61,076 nucleotides of DNA from CAUZFZ01 sp963579025. Its GTDB lineage: Bacteria > Planctomycetota > Planctomycetia > Planctomycetales > Planctomycetaceae. Under the pieces are notes generated by a model. That model did no database searches. It was not told where the DNA came from and was given only the letters and a program-made list of their open reading frames with translations. The DNA is taken from NCBI GenBank assembly GCA_963579025.1, contig CAUZFZ010000046.1, positions 1 through 61,076 of the forward strand, in the 5' to 3' direction. Shown here one piece after another: positions 33,466 through 44,295 of the stretch. Position 1 is the first letter of the stretch. Every line of letters begins with the position of its first letter. The translations under genes and the position numbers were made by a program.

Positions 33466-33918
33466 TCACTCTTCGCGTCGCTGCGGGCACAGGTCGCTCA
33501 TCGGCTTCGACAGAGCCTGCACCAGTTCATTCCCCAGCATCTCCCGTGCCTTCTCCTGAGCTTCCGTCCAGGCCGGTTCCGCCTGACGAATCAGTTCCTG
33601 ACCGGCAGTCGTCAATTGAAACGGCTGCGACCGACCGGGCTCCGGCACGATTTCGAGCCATCCACTCTTCCGCATCCGGTCGACATTCCGACTGAGCGTC
33701 GAAGTATCCAACGCCAGTATTTCGCAGATCACAGCCGGCCGCGCGACACCCAGATGCTTCGTCACCACCAGAATGTTGAGCTGACTGGTCTTAACGCCCA
33801 GATGTCGGAACGCGTCGTCGTAGATGTTCGTCACCACGCGACTGATCAGCCTCACCCTCGCGGCGAAGCATCCGCCGCCGATGCTGCTGGCGGGTTTTTC
33901 TGTTCCGGTTACGGTCAT
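33466..33918 (-). CDS. MarR-family transcriptional regulator
   Basis: About 150 residues with the MarR winged-helix arrangement: LNILVVTKHLGVARPAVICEIL, the recognition helix in DTSTLSRNVDRMRKSGWLEIV and wing PGRSQPFQLTTAGQELI. A dimeric repressor that releases DNA upon binding ligands, often antibiotics or aromatic acids. ATG 33918 follows AGGGA; an earlier in-frame ATG (33945) lies inside the predicted operator. It is first in line with the adaptor, pump and membrane protein, on the same strand. Confidence 0.88.
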   Translation of the reverse strand: MTVTGTEKPASSIGGGCFAARVRLISRVVTNIYDDAFRHLGVKTSQLNILVVTKHLGVARPAVICEILALDTSTLSRNVDRMRKSGWLEIVPEPGRSQPFQLTTAGQELIRQAEPAWTEAQEKAREMLGNELVQALSKPMSDLCPQRREE

Positions 33919-33933
33919 TTCTCTGTCCCTATG

Positions 33934-33953
33934 ATGTATATGCAAGTTGTATT
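33934..33953. promoter_or_regulatory. Possible autoregulatory MarR operator
   Basis: ATGTATATGCAAGTTGTATT contains a near-perfect small palindrome (ATGCAA-G-TTGTAT) 15 bp upstream of the marR start, and shares ATGTATAT-CAA with the site at 33430. Together they fit a repressor that controls itself and the efflux genes. Confidence 0.5.
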
Positions 33954-34074
33954 AGCAATATCGGCGCCCGTCAACTGCCGAATCAGTTTTTTCCAGGATC
34001 TCAAAGAATCGCGCCAAGTCGTAAATGATTCGGGCTAACGGCGGAAAAGAACGCGGGCCATCCCTGCTCGAAAT

Positions 34075-34995
34075 TCAGGATGGCCGGTTCAGAAACCCGA
34101 CGGTCGATTCGAGAATACGATCGCGCAACCGATTGTCCGCGTCTGCCGCGTCGCGTTCGATTTCATCTGACAGGTCATCGAGGTTGGCGCCGCAGTAATG
34201 GCATCCCAAACGGTCGACATGAAAATCGACATAGCGGTCCCACTCGGTGTCGAGTGTGCCGAGCACGAACTTGCCCAACGTGGATCGCTTCGGGCAGCTC
34301 GGCCGTCCCTCTTCCCAGATCTGACTGAGTAATTCTCCGGAGACGAACTGATCCGGATCGTCCTGCGGAAGATCGGGAACTTCCGCCGCAACTCGCCGCA
34401 CAAACCGATGCTTCAGCAGTGCGACCGCAGCCTCTGTCATCTTGAGTTCCGAAGCGATTTCTCGATTCCGCCGGTGTGCGAAAAACAGCAGGTCGAACGC
34501 GATCAGATCACGAAACTTCTGCTGCTCCTTCAGACGCTCCGTCACCACACGAACGGCTCGCATCAGTTCCTGCAAGTCGTTTTCGGCCTGCTCTTCGCGA
34601 CGGACATACCAGCTTGCCGACTGATCGCTCGACGTAGACACGGGAACTGGTGACGCCTCATCGTCGGCCGCATCCAGACTGCCGCTCAACGAACACAGGA
34701 CGATCCGCACGCCTCGACCCGCACGACGGTGATGGTCGGCAATGCGGCGCCGCAGCAATTGAAACAGCCAGGTCTCCAGCGACGCATCGCCACGATACCG
34801 ATCAAGCGACTGCAGCAGACTGACAAAAGTCTCCTGAACGGTGTCCTCGGCATCGGCCGGCTGCGGTAACTGATTCCGAGCAAAGGCCAGCAGCCGACCC
34901 TGGAACCGATCCACAAGCTGATCCCATCCCGCGTGGTCGCCCGCGCGAACCTGGTCCAACAGAAGCTGTTCGGTTTCGGTTATTAACTGACTCAT
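34075..34995 (-). CDS. ECF-type RNA polymerase sigma factor with C-terminal extension
   Basis: About 306 residues. Region 2 is QLVDRFQGRLLAFARNQLPQPADAEDTVQETFVSLLQSL...DASLETWLFQLLRRRIADHHRR; region 4 is REIASELKMTEAAVALLKHRFVRRVAAEV. It lacks a conserved -35 recognition pattern I can name. After about 225 the protein continues for some 80 residues with a conserved CHYCGANL motif, resembling the Zn-type anti-sigma modules of planctomycete sigma factors. ATG 34995 is preferred over an upstream start at 35028. The Ser/Thr kinase gene is 57 bp upstream on the same strand, a pairing frequent in planctomycetes. Confidence 0.85.
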   Translation of the reverse strand: MSQLITETEQLLLDQVRAGDHAGWDQLVDRFQGRLLAFARNQLPQPADAEDTVQETFVSLLQSLDRYRGDASLETWLFQLLRRRIADHHRRAGRGVRIVLCSLSGSLDAADDEASPVPVSTSSDQSASWYVRREEQAENDLQELMRAVRVVTERLKEQQKFRDLIAFDLLFFAHRRNREIASELKMTEAAVALLKHRFVRRVAAEVPDLPQDDPDQFVSGELLSQIWEEGRPSCPKRSTLGKFVLGTLDTEWDRYVDFHVDRLGCHYCGANLDDLSDEIERDAADADNRLRDRILESTVGFLNRPS

Positions 34996-35052
34996 TGAAC
35001 GCGGGTCGGGCTGGCGTTGTGTTGCCACTGCTGATTGCAGGCGTCCTGCTGT

Positions 35053-36780
<1,728 letters not shown>

Positions 36781-36943
36781 CGCGAGCGGATTCGCGGAGG
36801 AGAGAATCGGGTCAACACTTCAATCATAGGCAGGCATACCACATGGCACCACAAGAGGTTTCGCACGCAGACGATGACTCGGCGGAGGTTTGTGGTAGGC
36901 TGAATGGTCCACAGAAGTTGAGACACTTGCAGCTCAAACTCAT

Positions 36944-37996
36944 ATGACCAATTCAGACAGTTCAAACCCGACTCCGCAAAGCCCGTTGGACGGCGTGACT
37001 CGCCAGCCGCGCCGCGCGCGAGTCGTGGTAATCGCGATTTGCGTTCTCACGGCTGCCTGGCTGATGGCCGGGTTCTACGTCGTCGGAGCTGACGAAGCGG
37101 CGGTTGTACGTATTTGTGGCCGTGCTCAGCGGACAGACGACGGAACGGTTCGGCTGCAATCGAGTGGGCTGCATTACCACCTGCCATGGCCGCTCGCGCA
37201 GATCGATCGTGTACGAATCAATGAGGTCCGCACGGTCACCATCGGTTCGTCAGATCTCGACGACGTTGACAGCGGCGAGTTTCTCAAAGCGATCGACCCG
37301 TCCCGCCAGTCTCAGTTTCTTGTCGGCAATCGCAATATCCTGCACGTTAATCTGAGCGTGCATTACCGGATTTCGCGCGAGCGAATCGACCAGTGGCTGT
37401 ATGGATCGACGTCCTCGGATCAGCGATTGCAGTTGCTGGCCGGCGCAGTGCTGGCCGACGTCGTGCTGCGTTGCGGCGTCGACTTCGTGCACACACTGGG
37501 GCACAGCGAGATTCGTCAGGCGGTTCTGTCGCGTCTGCGTGAAGTGGCCGAGACGAGTTCGCTGGGCGTTGAAATTGAAGACGTCACGATTGCCAGCGTC
37601 GCACCACCGATTCGCGTCAAAGCAGAATTTGTCGATGTCATGAACGCCAGAGCCGACCGCGAGACGTACATCAACCGAGCCCGCACCTATGCCGAACAGA
37701 CACAGGCGGACTCGGTCGCCGAAGCCAGCAAACGTCGCAACGAAGCCGAAGGCCGACGACTGCAGGTGGTCCAACTGGCTGCCGCCGAAGCCGACAGTTT
37801 CAATCGCATGATCGATCAGTTCGAACGGGCGTCGGCAACCGGCAGGTTCAGTTACGCGGAGGTCCGGCAGCTCGCCATGCGGCGGCATTTCATCGAGACG
37901 CTGGAACAGGTTTACCGCAACGTCGCAGGAAAGGTCTTCCTGGACTCGGGCAAGCCAGTGGATATCACCATCCACCGCAATCCGAATCAGGACTGA
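36944..37996 (+). CDS. SPFH/Band 7 protein, HflK-like
   Basis: A 350-residue stomatin/prohibitin-superfamily protein. One N-terminal membrane helix (VVVIAICVLTAAWLMAGFYVV, about 27-47) precedes the SPFH domain (GADEAAVVRICGRAQ, GLHYHLPWPLAQIDRVRINEVRTVTIGS, VHYRI, ADVVLRCGVDFVHT) and an alanine/glutamate-rich coiled part (INRARTYAEQTQADSVAEA). HflK normally pairs with HflC to control FtsH; no hflC lies nearby in the window. It is divergent from the kinase gene. Confidence 0.85.
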   Translation: MTNSDSSNPTPQSPLDGVTRQPRRARVVVIAICVLTAAWLMAGFYVVGADEAAVVRICGRAQRTDDGTVRLQSSGLHYHLPWPLAQIDRVRINEVRTVTIGSSDLDDVDSGEFLKAIDPSRQSQFLVGNRNILHVNLSVHYRISRERIDQWLYGSTSSDQRLQLLAGAVLADVVLRCGVDFVHTLGHSEIRQAVLSRLREVAETSSLGVEIEDVTIASVAPPIRVKAEFVDVMNARADRETYINRARTYAEQTQADSVAEASKRRNEAEGRRLQVVQLAAAEADSFNRMIDQFERASATGRFSYAEVRQLAMRRHFIETLEQVYRNVAGKVFLDSGKPVDITIHRNPNQD

Positions 37997-37998
37997 CC

Positions 37999-38051
37999 GT
38001 TCGTAGTAACCGCATTTATGCGGTCGTTCGTAGTAACCGCATTTATGCGGT
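37999..38051. repeat. Two tandem copies of a REP-like palindrome
   Basis: The unit GTTCGTAGTAACCGCATTTA plus TGCGGT occurs at 37999-38024 and again at 38026-38051. Its core ACCGCATTTATGCGGT is a self-complementary hairpin. A third copy is at 51141 and a related inverted copy at 51233. The scattered, hairpin-forming, intergenic position fits a REP-type family (possibly mobilised by a REP-associated tyrosine transposase). Confidence 0.88.
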
Positions 38052-38187
38052 TCCTGGCGGGAAGCCAGAGGCGGACCAAACGAACGGCATGCTCGACAGC
38101 CCGCGTCCGAATTCCTAGCCTTGCGGTCGCACAAACAAATCAGCCACTGCTGATGCTTCACCATCGCACAACGCCGGAGCCAACTCT

Positions 38188-39558
38188 ATGCATCTTACCG
38201 CCCGAATCCTGCTGCTCGGACTGCTGGCCACGTCCGTCGGTACAACCTCTGCCGACGACAAACGAACCCTCAACGAGCCACCGGAAGGTTTTACGGCGAT
38301 CTTCAACGGGAAGGACCTGAGCGGCTGGCGAGGTGGGAATTACAACCCCTACAAACTCGCGGAGCAGTCCGAGGAAGAGCAGGCCGCCTTCTGGAAGAAG
38401 GGCTGGGAAGACGTCGTCCAGCACTGGACCGCCGAGAACGGTGACCTCGTCAATGACGGCCACGGCGTCTACCTGACAACCGAGAAAGAGTATTCAAACT
38501 ACGAATTCTGGATCGACTATAAGACCGTCGCCAAAGCCGACTCAGGGATTTATCTGAAGGCGACACCGCAGGTGCAAATCTGGGACTTCACCAAAGAAGG
38601 TGGCAAATGGGGGATCGGAGCCGACAAAGGTTCCGGCGGACTCTGGAACAACAACAAAGGCAATCCCGGCAAAGACCCGCTGGTGCTGGCAGACAAGCCG
38701 TTCGGCGAATGGAACAGTTTTCGAGTTCGGCAGATTGGTGCACGGACATGGGTGCAGTTGAATGGCAAGCTCGTTGTCGATGGAGCCATCCACGACAACT
38801 ACTGGGACCGCAAGACACCTCTGCGACCGAGCGGTCCGATTCAACTTCAGACACATGGTGGAGAGATTCGCTGGCGAAACATCTTCATCCGCGAAATCCT
38901 GGCGGATGAGGCGGCCGCAGCACTCGCAGGCAGCGACGAAGGCTTCAAACACATCTTCAACGGCAGCGACTTCAGTGGCTGGGCCGGACCGACGGACAAC
39001 TATGAGGTCGTCGATGGCGCCATCGGCTGCAAGAAAGGCAAGGGCGGGACGATTTACTTCGACGAAACGCTGACCGACTTTGTTGTCCGGTTCGAATACC
39101 GTCTGCCACCGGGCGGCAACAACGGCCTTGCCATCCGTTATCCCGGTAAAGGTGACACTGCCTACGTGGGCATGTGTGAACTGCAGGTGCTGGACGACAC
39201 ATCGGAGAAGTACGCCAAACTGGATGCTCGGCAGTATCACGGTTCGGCCTACGGTATGGTCGCCGCTCACCGCGGTTATCAGCGGCCGGTCGGTGAGTGG
39301 AATTACCAGGAAGTGACCGTGCAGGGCTCGAAGATTCGTGTCGAGATGAACGGTGCTGTCATCACGGATGCTGACCTGAGCCAGGTCAAAGATTTCATGG
39401 GAGGACGCCCGCACCCGGGCATGAACCGAGCCGATGGATTTTTCGGCTTCGCCGGCCACGGCAACGCAGTCCAGTTTCGGAATGTGCGGCTGAAGAAGCT
39501 CGCGACGGAAAAACCCGCTGCTGATAAGCCTGCTGAAAAAGCCGCTGAGAAGGAGTGA
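38188..39558 (+). CDS. Secreted protein with two DUF1080 domains
   Basis: A 456-residue exported protein: signal peptide (ILLLGLLATSVGTTSAD), then two DUF1080 (3-keto-disaccharide hydrolase) domains in tandem. The first begins FTAIFNGKDLSGWRGG and the second FKHIFNGSDFSGWAGP; both contain the concanavalin-A-like sandwich marks (YEFWIDYKT, FVVRFEYRLPPGGNNGLAIRYPG, NNYWD-type turns). The C-terminus is a Lys/Ala/Glu tail (KPAADKPAEKAAEKE). Family members are proposed to bind or cut modified sugars; tandem copies in one protein are less common than single ones. Confidence 0.88.
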   Translation: MHLTARILLLGLLATSVGTTSADDKRTLNEPPEGFTAIFNGKDLSGWRGGNYNPYKLAEQSEEEQAAFWKKGWEDVVQHWTAENGDLVNDGHGVYLTTEKEYSNYEFWIDYKTVAKADSGIYLKATPQVQIWDFTKEGGKWGIGADKGSGGLWNNNKGNPGKDPLVLADKPFGEWNSFRVRQIGARTWVQLNGKLVVDGAIHDNYWDRKTPLRPSGPIQLQTHGGEIRWRNIFIREILADEAAAALAGSDEGFKHIFNGSDFSGWAGPTDNYEVVDGAIGCKKGKGGTIYFDETLTDFVVRFEYRLPPGGNNGLAIRYPGKGDTAYVGMCELQVLDDTSEKYAKLDARQYHGSAYGMVAAHRGYQRPVGEWNYQEVTVQGSKIRVEMNGAVITDADLSQVKDFMGGRPHPGMNRADGFFGFAGHGNAVQFRNVRLKKLATEKPAADKPAEKAAEKE

Positions 39559-39659
39559 GCCAGGCTTTCCGGATGTTTCGGGGCCGTGAGACGGACATCT
39601 CGTCCGTCAGGCCCCGACGAACGAAGTGAGCCTCCGGATTCAGCAATCGGATCGCTGGT

Positions 39660-40001
39660 TTACGCCTGCGTCGCCGCCTTGAGCATCAGCTCGGCGGCTT
39701 CCCGGCCGGTCATTCCCACTTCGATGCCGTACTCGGCCGCTTGTGGTGTCAGGCCAACGATCTTCGCCTCGAACAAATCTTCTGGCTCGACCAGCGGGTT
39801 CTGCGGCGTGCCCTTTGCAATGGCGATCGCCTGTCCGAACTCGGCCGGTGTCTCCAGGTCGTAGATGCCACAGCCCACGATCCCAACCGCCGTCAGGATC
39901 GAGCAGTACTGCCCTCCGACCCAGCGGTTGCTGATTCCTACCGCAGTTCCGTTCTCGAATTGCAATTCGCGGCTGACGGTACGCGGTAAGACATCGGTCA
40001 T
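39660..40001 (-). CDS. DUF1805 (YunC-like) protein
   Basis: About 113 residues beginning MTDVLPRTVSRELQFENG. It matches the small DUF1805 family by YCSILTAVGIVGCGIYDL and the closing GIEVGMTGREAAELM. The family's role is unknown. An in-frame ATG at 40010 is a near alternative; the longer frame to 40142 lacks support. It ends the small leftward group after the desaturase gene. Confidence 0.75.
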   Translation of the reverse strand: MTDVLPRTVSRELQFENGTAVGISNRWVGGQYCSILTAVGIVGCGIYDLETPAEFGQAIAIAKGTPQNPLVEPEDLFEAKIVGLTPQAAEYGIEVGMTGREAAELMLKAATQA

Positions 40002-40063
40002 AAAAAACATCCCGGCAGAGTGATCTAACCGGGAGGCAGGGTATTCAGCAGCGCGATTCGGAA

Positions 40064-41068
40064 TCAAGCACTCTGAGCGGGTATCTCGTCCTGCACGTTG
40101 CGAGCCAGACGCAGGGCCTTCAGCGTGCGAATGACCATCCACGTCACGTCAATCTCCCACCAGCGATGCCCGTGACGGGCCAGACGCTGATGAGCGTGAT
40201 GGTTGTTGTGCCAGCCTTCTCCGTAACTGACCACAGCCACCCACCACAGATTACGCGAGCGGTCGGTCGTCTCGTAATTCCGGTAGCCCCAGACGTGAGT
40301 GGCCGAGTTCACAAACCATGTTGAGTGATAGCACAGCACCATTCTCAGGCACACGCCCCACAGCAACAGCGACCAGCCAGACCCCATGGTCCACTCGCCC
40401 AGCAGGAACAGGCCGATACCAAGCATGATGGTGAAGACCGGAAAAATGCGATGGAACAGCCGCTGCACCGGGTCTTTCCACAGGTCCGGAGCCCAGCGGG
40501 CACACATGGCGTCTTCTTCTTCTTTCGGAACATACGGCTTGAACCACACCATGTGGCTCCACCAGAAACCGTCATTGGGCGAATGCGGATCGCCGTCCTG
40601 GTCGGACAGCACATGATGCTTGCGATGTGTAGCCACCCAGAACAGAGGTGATCCTTCCGCCGACAGTATTCCACACATCGAAAAGAAGTACTTGAGCGGA
40701 GTCGGCACAATCAGACTGCCGTGAGTCAACAGTCGATGGTATCCCAACGTGACTCCCAGACAGGCCGTGACGAAATGGAGCACGACACACAGCGCCAGAC
40801 CGGCCCATGAAAAATGCCAGAATGCGGCGACAGCCCCGATATGTATCGTCAGCATCCAGCCCGTGTTCCACTTGTTGATCCCGTGTGGAAATCGGTCACG
40901 CAATCGGGTGGGTACAGGATGGGCGATGACTTTCTTCGCAGGTTCATGCGCAGTTTCAGCAGCCGGACTCTCAGGACTGCGCTGCGGTGCGATACGGTCC
41001 AGGACAGACGCGGCCGATTCAGAAATCAACTCTGATTCCTGAACGGGGGTGGGAGTTTCGACGCTCAC
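40064..41068 (-). CDS. Acyl-CoA/fatty-acid desaturase
   Basis: About 334 residues with membrane helices and all three histidine boxes of delta-9 type desaturases: HRLLTH (box I), HRKHH (box II) and HNNHH (box III, in GEGWHNNHHAHQR). These hold the di-iron centre that puts a cis double bond in the acyl chain with O2. The GTG at 41068 follows TTGGAG at 7 bp; the open frame reaches 41125. A proline/acidic leader of about 70 residues precedes the first helix. Confidence 0.92.
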   Translation of the reverse strand: MSVETPTPVQESELISESAASVLDRIAPQRSPESPAAETAHEPAKKVIAHPVPTRLRDRFPHGINKWNTGWMLTIHIGAVAAFWHFSWAGLALCVVLHFVTACLGVTLGYHRLLTHGSLIVPTPLKYFFSMCGILSAEGSPLFWVATHRKHHVLSDQDGDPHSPNDGFWWSHMVWFKPYVPKEEEDAMCARWAPDLWKDPVQRLFHRIFPVFTIMLGIGLFLLGEWTMGSGWSLLLWGVCLRMVLCYHSTWFVNSATHVWGYRNYETTDRSRNLWWVAVVSYGEGWHNNHHAHQRLARHGHRWWEIDVTWMVIRTLKALRLARNVQDEIPAQSA

Positions 41069-41641
41069 TGCTGTTCTCCAAGGATGTAATAGATGCGATA
41101 TGGATCGAACCGGGTGGCACTGCACTCACCGAATTTCAGACGAGTTGCGAGGTGCTCATGAATGCCCCGGATCAGCGACATGCTGAAATTAGAGCGGAAT
41201 CCCTAGTGGTATCGAACACCAGGCTGTCAGACACGGGTCAAACTTCTGTCAAAGTTCCGTCACCATTCGGTAGCCACATCGCAGTGCTGCTAACCGCCTG
41301 CAGAGTAAGGAGTTGGGCAGCATGCCCGAGTCTCTGTGCTGTTCCGCGGGAGACAGATTTCTGGCAGTCACCGGGAACTCGTATCAACGGATCTCGGTCT
41401 GATGCGTCAATTCGTGTTTTTGCCAGCCATGATTGAGACCGCTGTCAGGTCTGGGTATCCTCGCGACAACTGGGAGGGCTGGCGGAACACCGCCGGTTCT
41501 GGCTGAGCTGCTGGACGGCATTTCGGGGCCAATTCCAACCCACACACTTTGCAGGGATGCGCTTTCTTTAGAGGACGGATTCTTGCCTTCTAAGAAGGCA
41601 GCAGACCTTCGGTTCGTTCCCCCCTACTGCGTGATCGCTCC
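41069..41641. other. Divergent intergenic region, no gene seen
   Basis: About 570 bp between the leftward desaturase and the rightward MMPL transporter. It contains several open stretches up to 149 codons, but codon use and overlap make them implausible as genes. No RNA, repeat or operator was recognised. Confidence 0.45.
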
Positions 41642-44293
41642 ATGTATCGTGCTTTGGGCAACAGCGTCGTTCGCCACTGGCCACTACTGATTGGTGGCTG
41701 GATTGTGCTACTGATCGCGCTGAAAATCACCGCGCCACCGTGGTTCAGCGTCGTCGAATCCGGTGAGTTTGCCTTTCTGCCCGCAGACGTGCCCAGCCTG
41801 CAGGGCGAGCGAGTCTACAAGAGCGCCTGGAAGACCGAGTACGCCAGCAACATCGTGGTCGTGGTTCGTCGCAGCAAGGAACTTGAAGAACGCGATCGGC
41901 TGTTCATCACGGATACGTTAAAGCCGCGGCTGGAAGAAGTGTTGCGAGAGGTCGGCATTCCGAAGCCGCCAGGTGCCGTATCCAGCGAGCCCGAGCCTGT
42001 CCCGGTGGACGCCGACACCGAGCCAGACGCTGCCGGCGAACCGGCTGAAGAACCCGTTGAAGATATCGGCCAGAAGATCAAGACATTCAGTTCTCCTGGC
42101 TGGGAGAAGATCCTCAACAGTGCTGACGGCACGGCGACCATGGTCGTCATCGATCTCGAGACGGAGTTTTTTGACCACGACAACATTCCGCTGATTGATC
42201 GAATCGAGGAGACGATCCGGCGTGGTAGCGGCAAATCTCTGTACGACGAGGGCACCGTTCCCAACGGCTTGAACCTCGCACTGAGCGGATCCGCGACGGT
42301 CGGTCGGGACATGATGCAGGCGGCCCTGGAGAGTTCGGAGGCGACCGAATTGTGGACGGTCATTCTCGTCGTGGCTCTGTTAATCATGATCTACCGGGCA
42401 CCTGTCCTGGCCATCATTCCGCTTGCCACTGTCTTCATTGCCACGGAGACGTCGCTCGCCCTGCTGGCAATTCTGGCAGAGCATGGCATCCTCAGTCTGT
42501 TCAACGGTGCCGAGGTCTACATCAAGGTCCTTAGTTATGGAGCCGGTGTCGATTACTGCCTGTTCCTGATCGCCCGATTCAAAGAAGAACTCGACGAAAC
42601 GCAAACGACCGAACTGGCAGTGTCCGGTGCAATCGAAAAGGTTGGCGAGGCACTGGTTGCGAGTGCCGGCACGGTCATCTGCGGCATCGGCATGATGACG
42701 TTTGCAGACTTCGGCAAGTTTTCGCAGGCCGGCATGACAATCCCGATTGCTCTGGGTGTCGTGCTGATCGCATCTTTGACATTCACTCCGGCCGTGCTCC
42801 GCATGACCGGCAAGTGGGCGTTCTGGCCGCACATTGCCACGCGTCAGATTCAGAGTACAGGCGGCTGGGTTTCGGCCACCGGCTTCTTTGCCTGGCTGCT
42901 CCGCAAGAACGTGTTCGAAACGATCTGGAAAAAGACGGCCGAGGTGATTCAGGAACGCCCCGCGTTTGTGTTGACACTCAGCATTGCCCTGATGATGCCG
43001 TTCGCCGTGATCGCGGTGATCTTTTTCAACAACCTCAGCTATGGACTGCTGTCTGAATTACCTCAAGACAACGCCAGTGTCATCGGTGCAAAAGCCATTC
43101 AAAGCCACTACCCGGCTGGTACGGCTGGACCGGCAACACTACTCCTGCACAACCCGAATCTTGATTTCACGGAAGAAAGTACTCAGGAGGGTTTGAAGAA
43201 AGTTGTCGAGAGTCTTTACGAACGACGTGAGGAGTTGCGTCTGGCGGACATTCGCTACGTCGTGAGTCCGTTCGGAATTGCGAACAGCGAAAACGACGAG
43301 CCTGCCGACGCCGCCCCCGAAGATCCGGACGAGCCAGAATCGGATCCACCAAGTCCACTGGCCGTACTTCTTGGGACGGGCGATGGACCTGGGGTCGACA
43401 TCGGTAAGATCCTGAAAGACCGAGTGGTGGGTCACAAAGTCGACGAGTTCTACATCGGGCAGTACGGCGAATATGCCGGCAATCTGGCGCGGCTCGATCT
43501 TGTGTCGAAAGACGACCCGTTTTCGAGGGGCAGTATTGCCCAGTTCAACCAGTTGCGTGCGGAGGTGATGGCGACCGCAAACAAGTTCCTGGTAGGTTCG
43601 GATGAAACGGGGTCAGTCGAGGTATTCGCAATTGGGCCGACGGCCAGTATTCGAGATCTGAAAGCCGTCACCGACCGCGACCAGCGCGTAATTGATGCCC
43701 TCGTTCTGGGTGGCATCTTTGTCATCCTGCTGGTGTTGCTCAGGAACTTTGCCAACCACATCACGGTGTCGATGTATCTGATCGTCAGCGTGTTCTTCAG
43801 CTATCTGGTGACGCTGGGTATGACGTTCGCCGTGTTCTGGGCCATCGATCCTGCCGGGTTCACGGGGCTGGACTGGAAGGTCCCGACGTTCCTGTTCACG
43901 ATCCTGATCGCGGTGGGTGAGGACTACAACATCTTCCTGATGACGCGCATCAGGGAAGAGCAGTTGCTGCACGGCCAGATTCGCGGTGTGGCGATTGCTC
44001 TCACAAAGACCGGCAGCATCATTTCAAGCTGCGGCATCATCATGGCGGGCACATTTTCCTCGCTGCTGGCCGGCACGCTGGCCGGAATGCAGCAGCTTGG
44101 TTTTGCACTGGCGTTTGGCGTGTTGCTGGACACTTTCGTCGTGCGACCAATCCTTGTGCCAGCGTTCCTGGTGCTGTTGTATCAGGGGCGATTCGACGGG
44201 TTCCGCCAGTTGCTGCACCTGCCCGCAATCGGAAAGGTCGCCACGACTTCGCCTGAGGAACCAGCATCTCTGGAAGCTCAAAGCGAAGCCTGA
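41642..44293 (+). CDS. MMPL/RND-superfamily transporter
   Basis: An 883-residue membrane protein with two similar halves. After the first helix (WPLLIGGWIVLLIALKI) is a periplasmic domain with a Pro/Glu/Ala-rich acidic insert (about 115-140), then helices with SYGAGVDYCLFLIARFKEEL, the MMPL equivalent of the proton-relay motif; the second half repeats this with TILIAVGEDYNIFLMTRIREE. MMPL proteins export lipids, hopanoids or glycolipids. A second acidic segment (NDEPADAAPEDPDEPESDPP) lies near 560. Its stop is only 2 bp from the dnaE2 stop, so the genes converge tail to tail. Confidence 0.88.
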   Translation: MYRALGNSVVRHWPLLIGGWIVLLIALKITAPPWFSVVESGEFAFLPADVPSLQGERVYKSAWKTEYASNIVVVVRRSKELEERDRLFITDTLKPRLEEVLREVGIPKPPGAVSSEPEPVPVDADTEPDAAGEPAEEPVEDIGQKIKTFSSPGWEKILNSADGTATMVVIDLETEFFDHDNIPLIDRIEETIRRGSGKSLYDEGTVPNGLNLALSGSATVGRDMMQAALESSEATELWTVILVVALLIMIYRAPVLAIIPLATVFIATETSLALLAILAEHGILSLFNGAEVYIKVLSYGAGVDYCLFLIARFKEELDETQTTELAVSGAIEKVGEALVASAGTVICGIGMMTFADFGKFSQAGMTIPIALGVVLIASLTFTPAVLRMTGKWAFWPHIATRQIQSTGGWVSATGFFAWLLRKNVFETIWKKTAEVIQERPAFVLTLSIALMMPFAVIAVIFFNNLSYGLLSELPQDNASVIGAKAIQSHYPAGTAGPATLLLHNPNLDFTEESTQEGLKKVVESLYERREELRLADIRYVVSPFGIANSENDEPADAAPEDPDEPESDPPSPLAVLLGTGDGPGVDIGKILKDRVVGHKVDEFYIGQYGEYAGNLARLDLVSKDDPFSRGSIAQFNQLRAEVMATANKFLVGSDETGSVEVFAIGPTASIRDLKAVTDRDQRVIDALVLGGIFVILLVLLRNFANHITVSMYLIVSVFFSYLVTLGMTFAVFWAIDPAGFTGLDWKVPTFLFTILIAVGEDYNIFLMTRIREEQLLHGQIRGVAIALTKTGSIISSCGIIMAGTFSSLLAGTLAGMQQLGFALAFGVLLDTFVVRPILVPAFLVLLYQGRFDGFRQLLHLPAIGKVATTSPEEPASLEAQSEA

Positions 44294-44295
44294 CG

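Noticed and set aside
41087..41690. Several frames before the MMPL gene
   Set aside because: Mutually overlapping, no ribosome-binding sites, no motifs; treated as intergenic.
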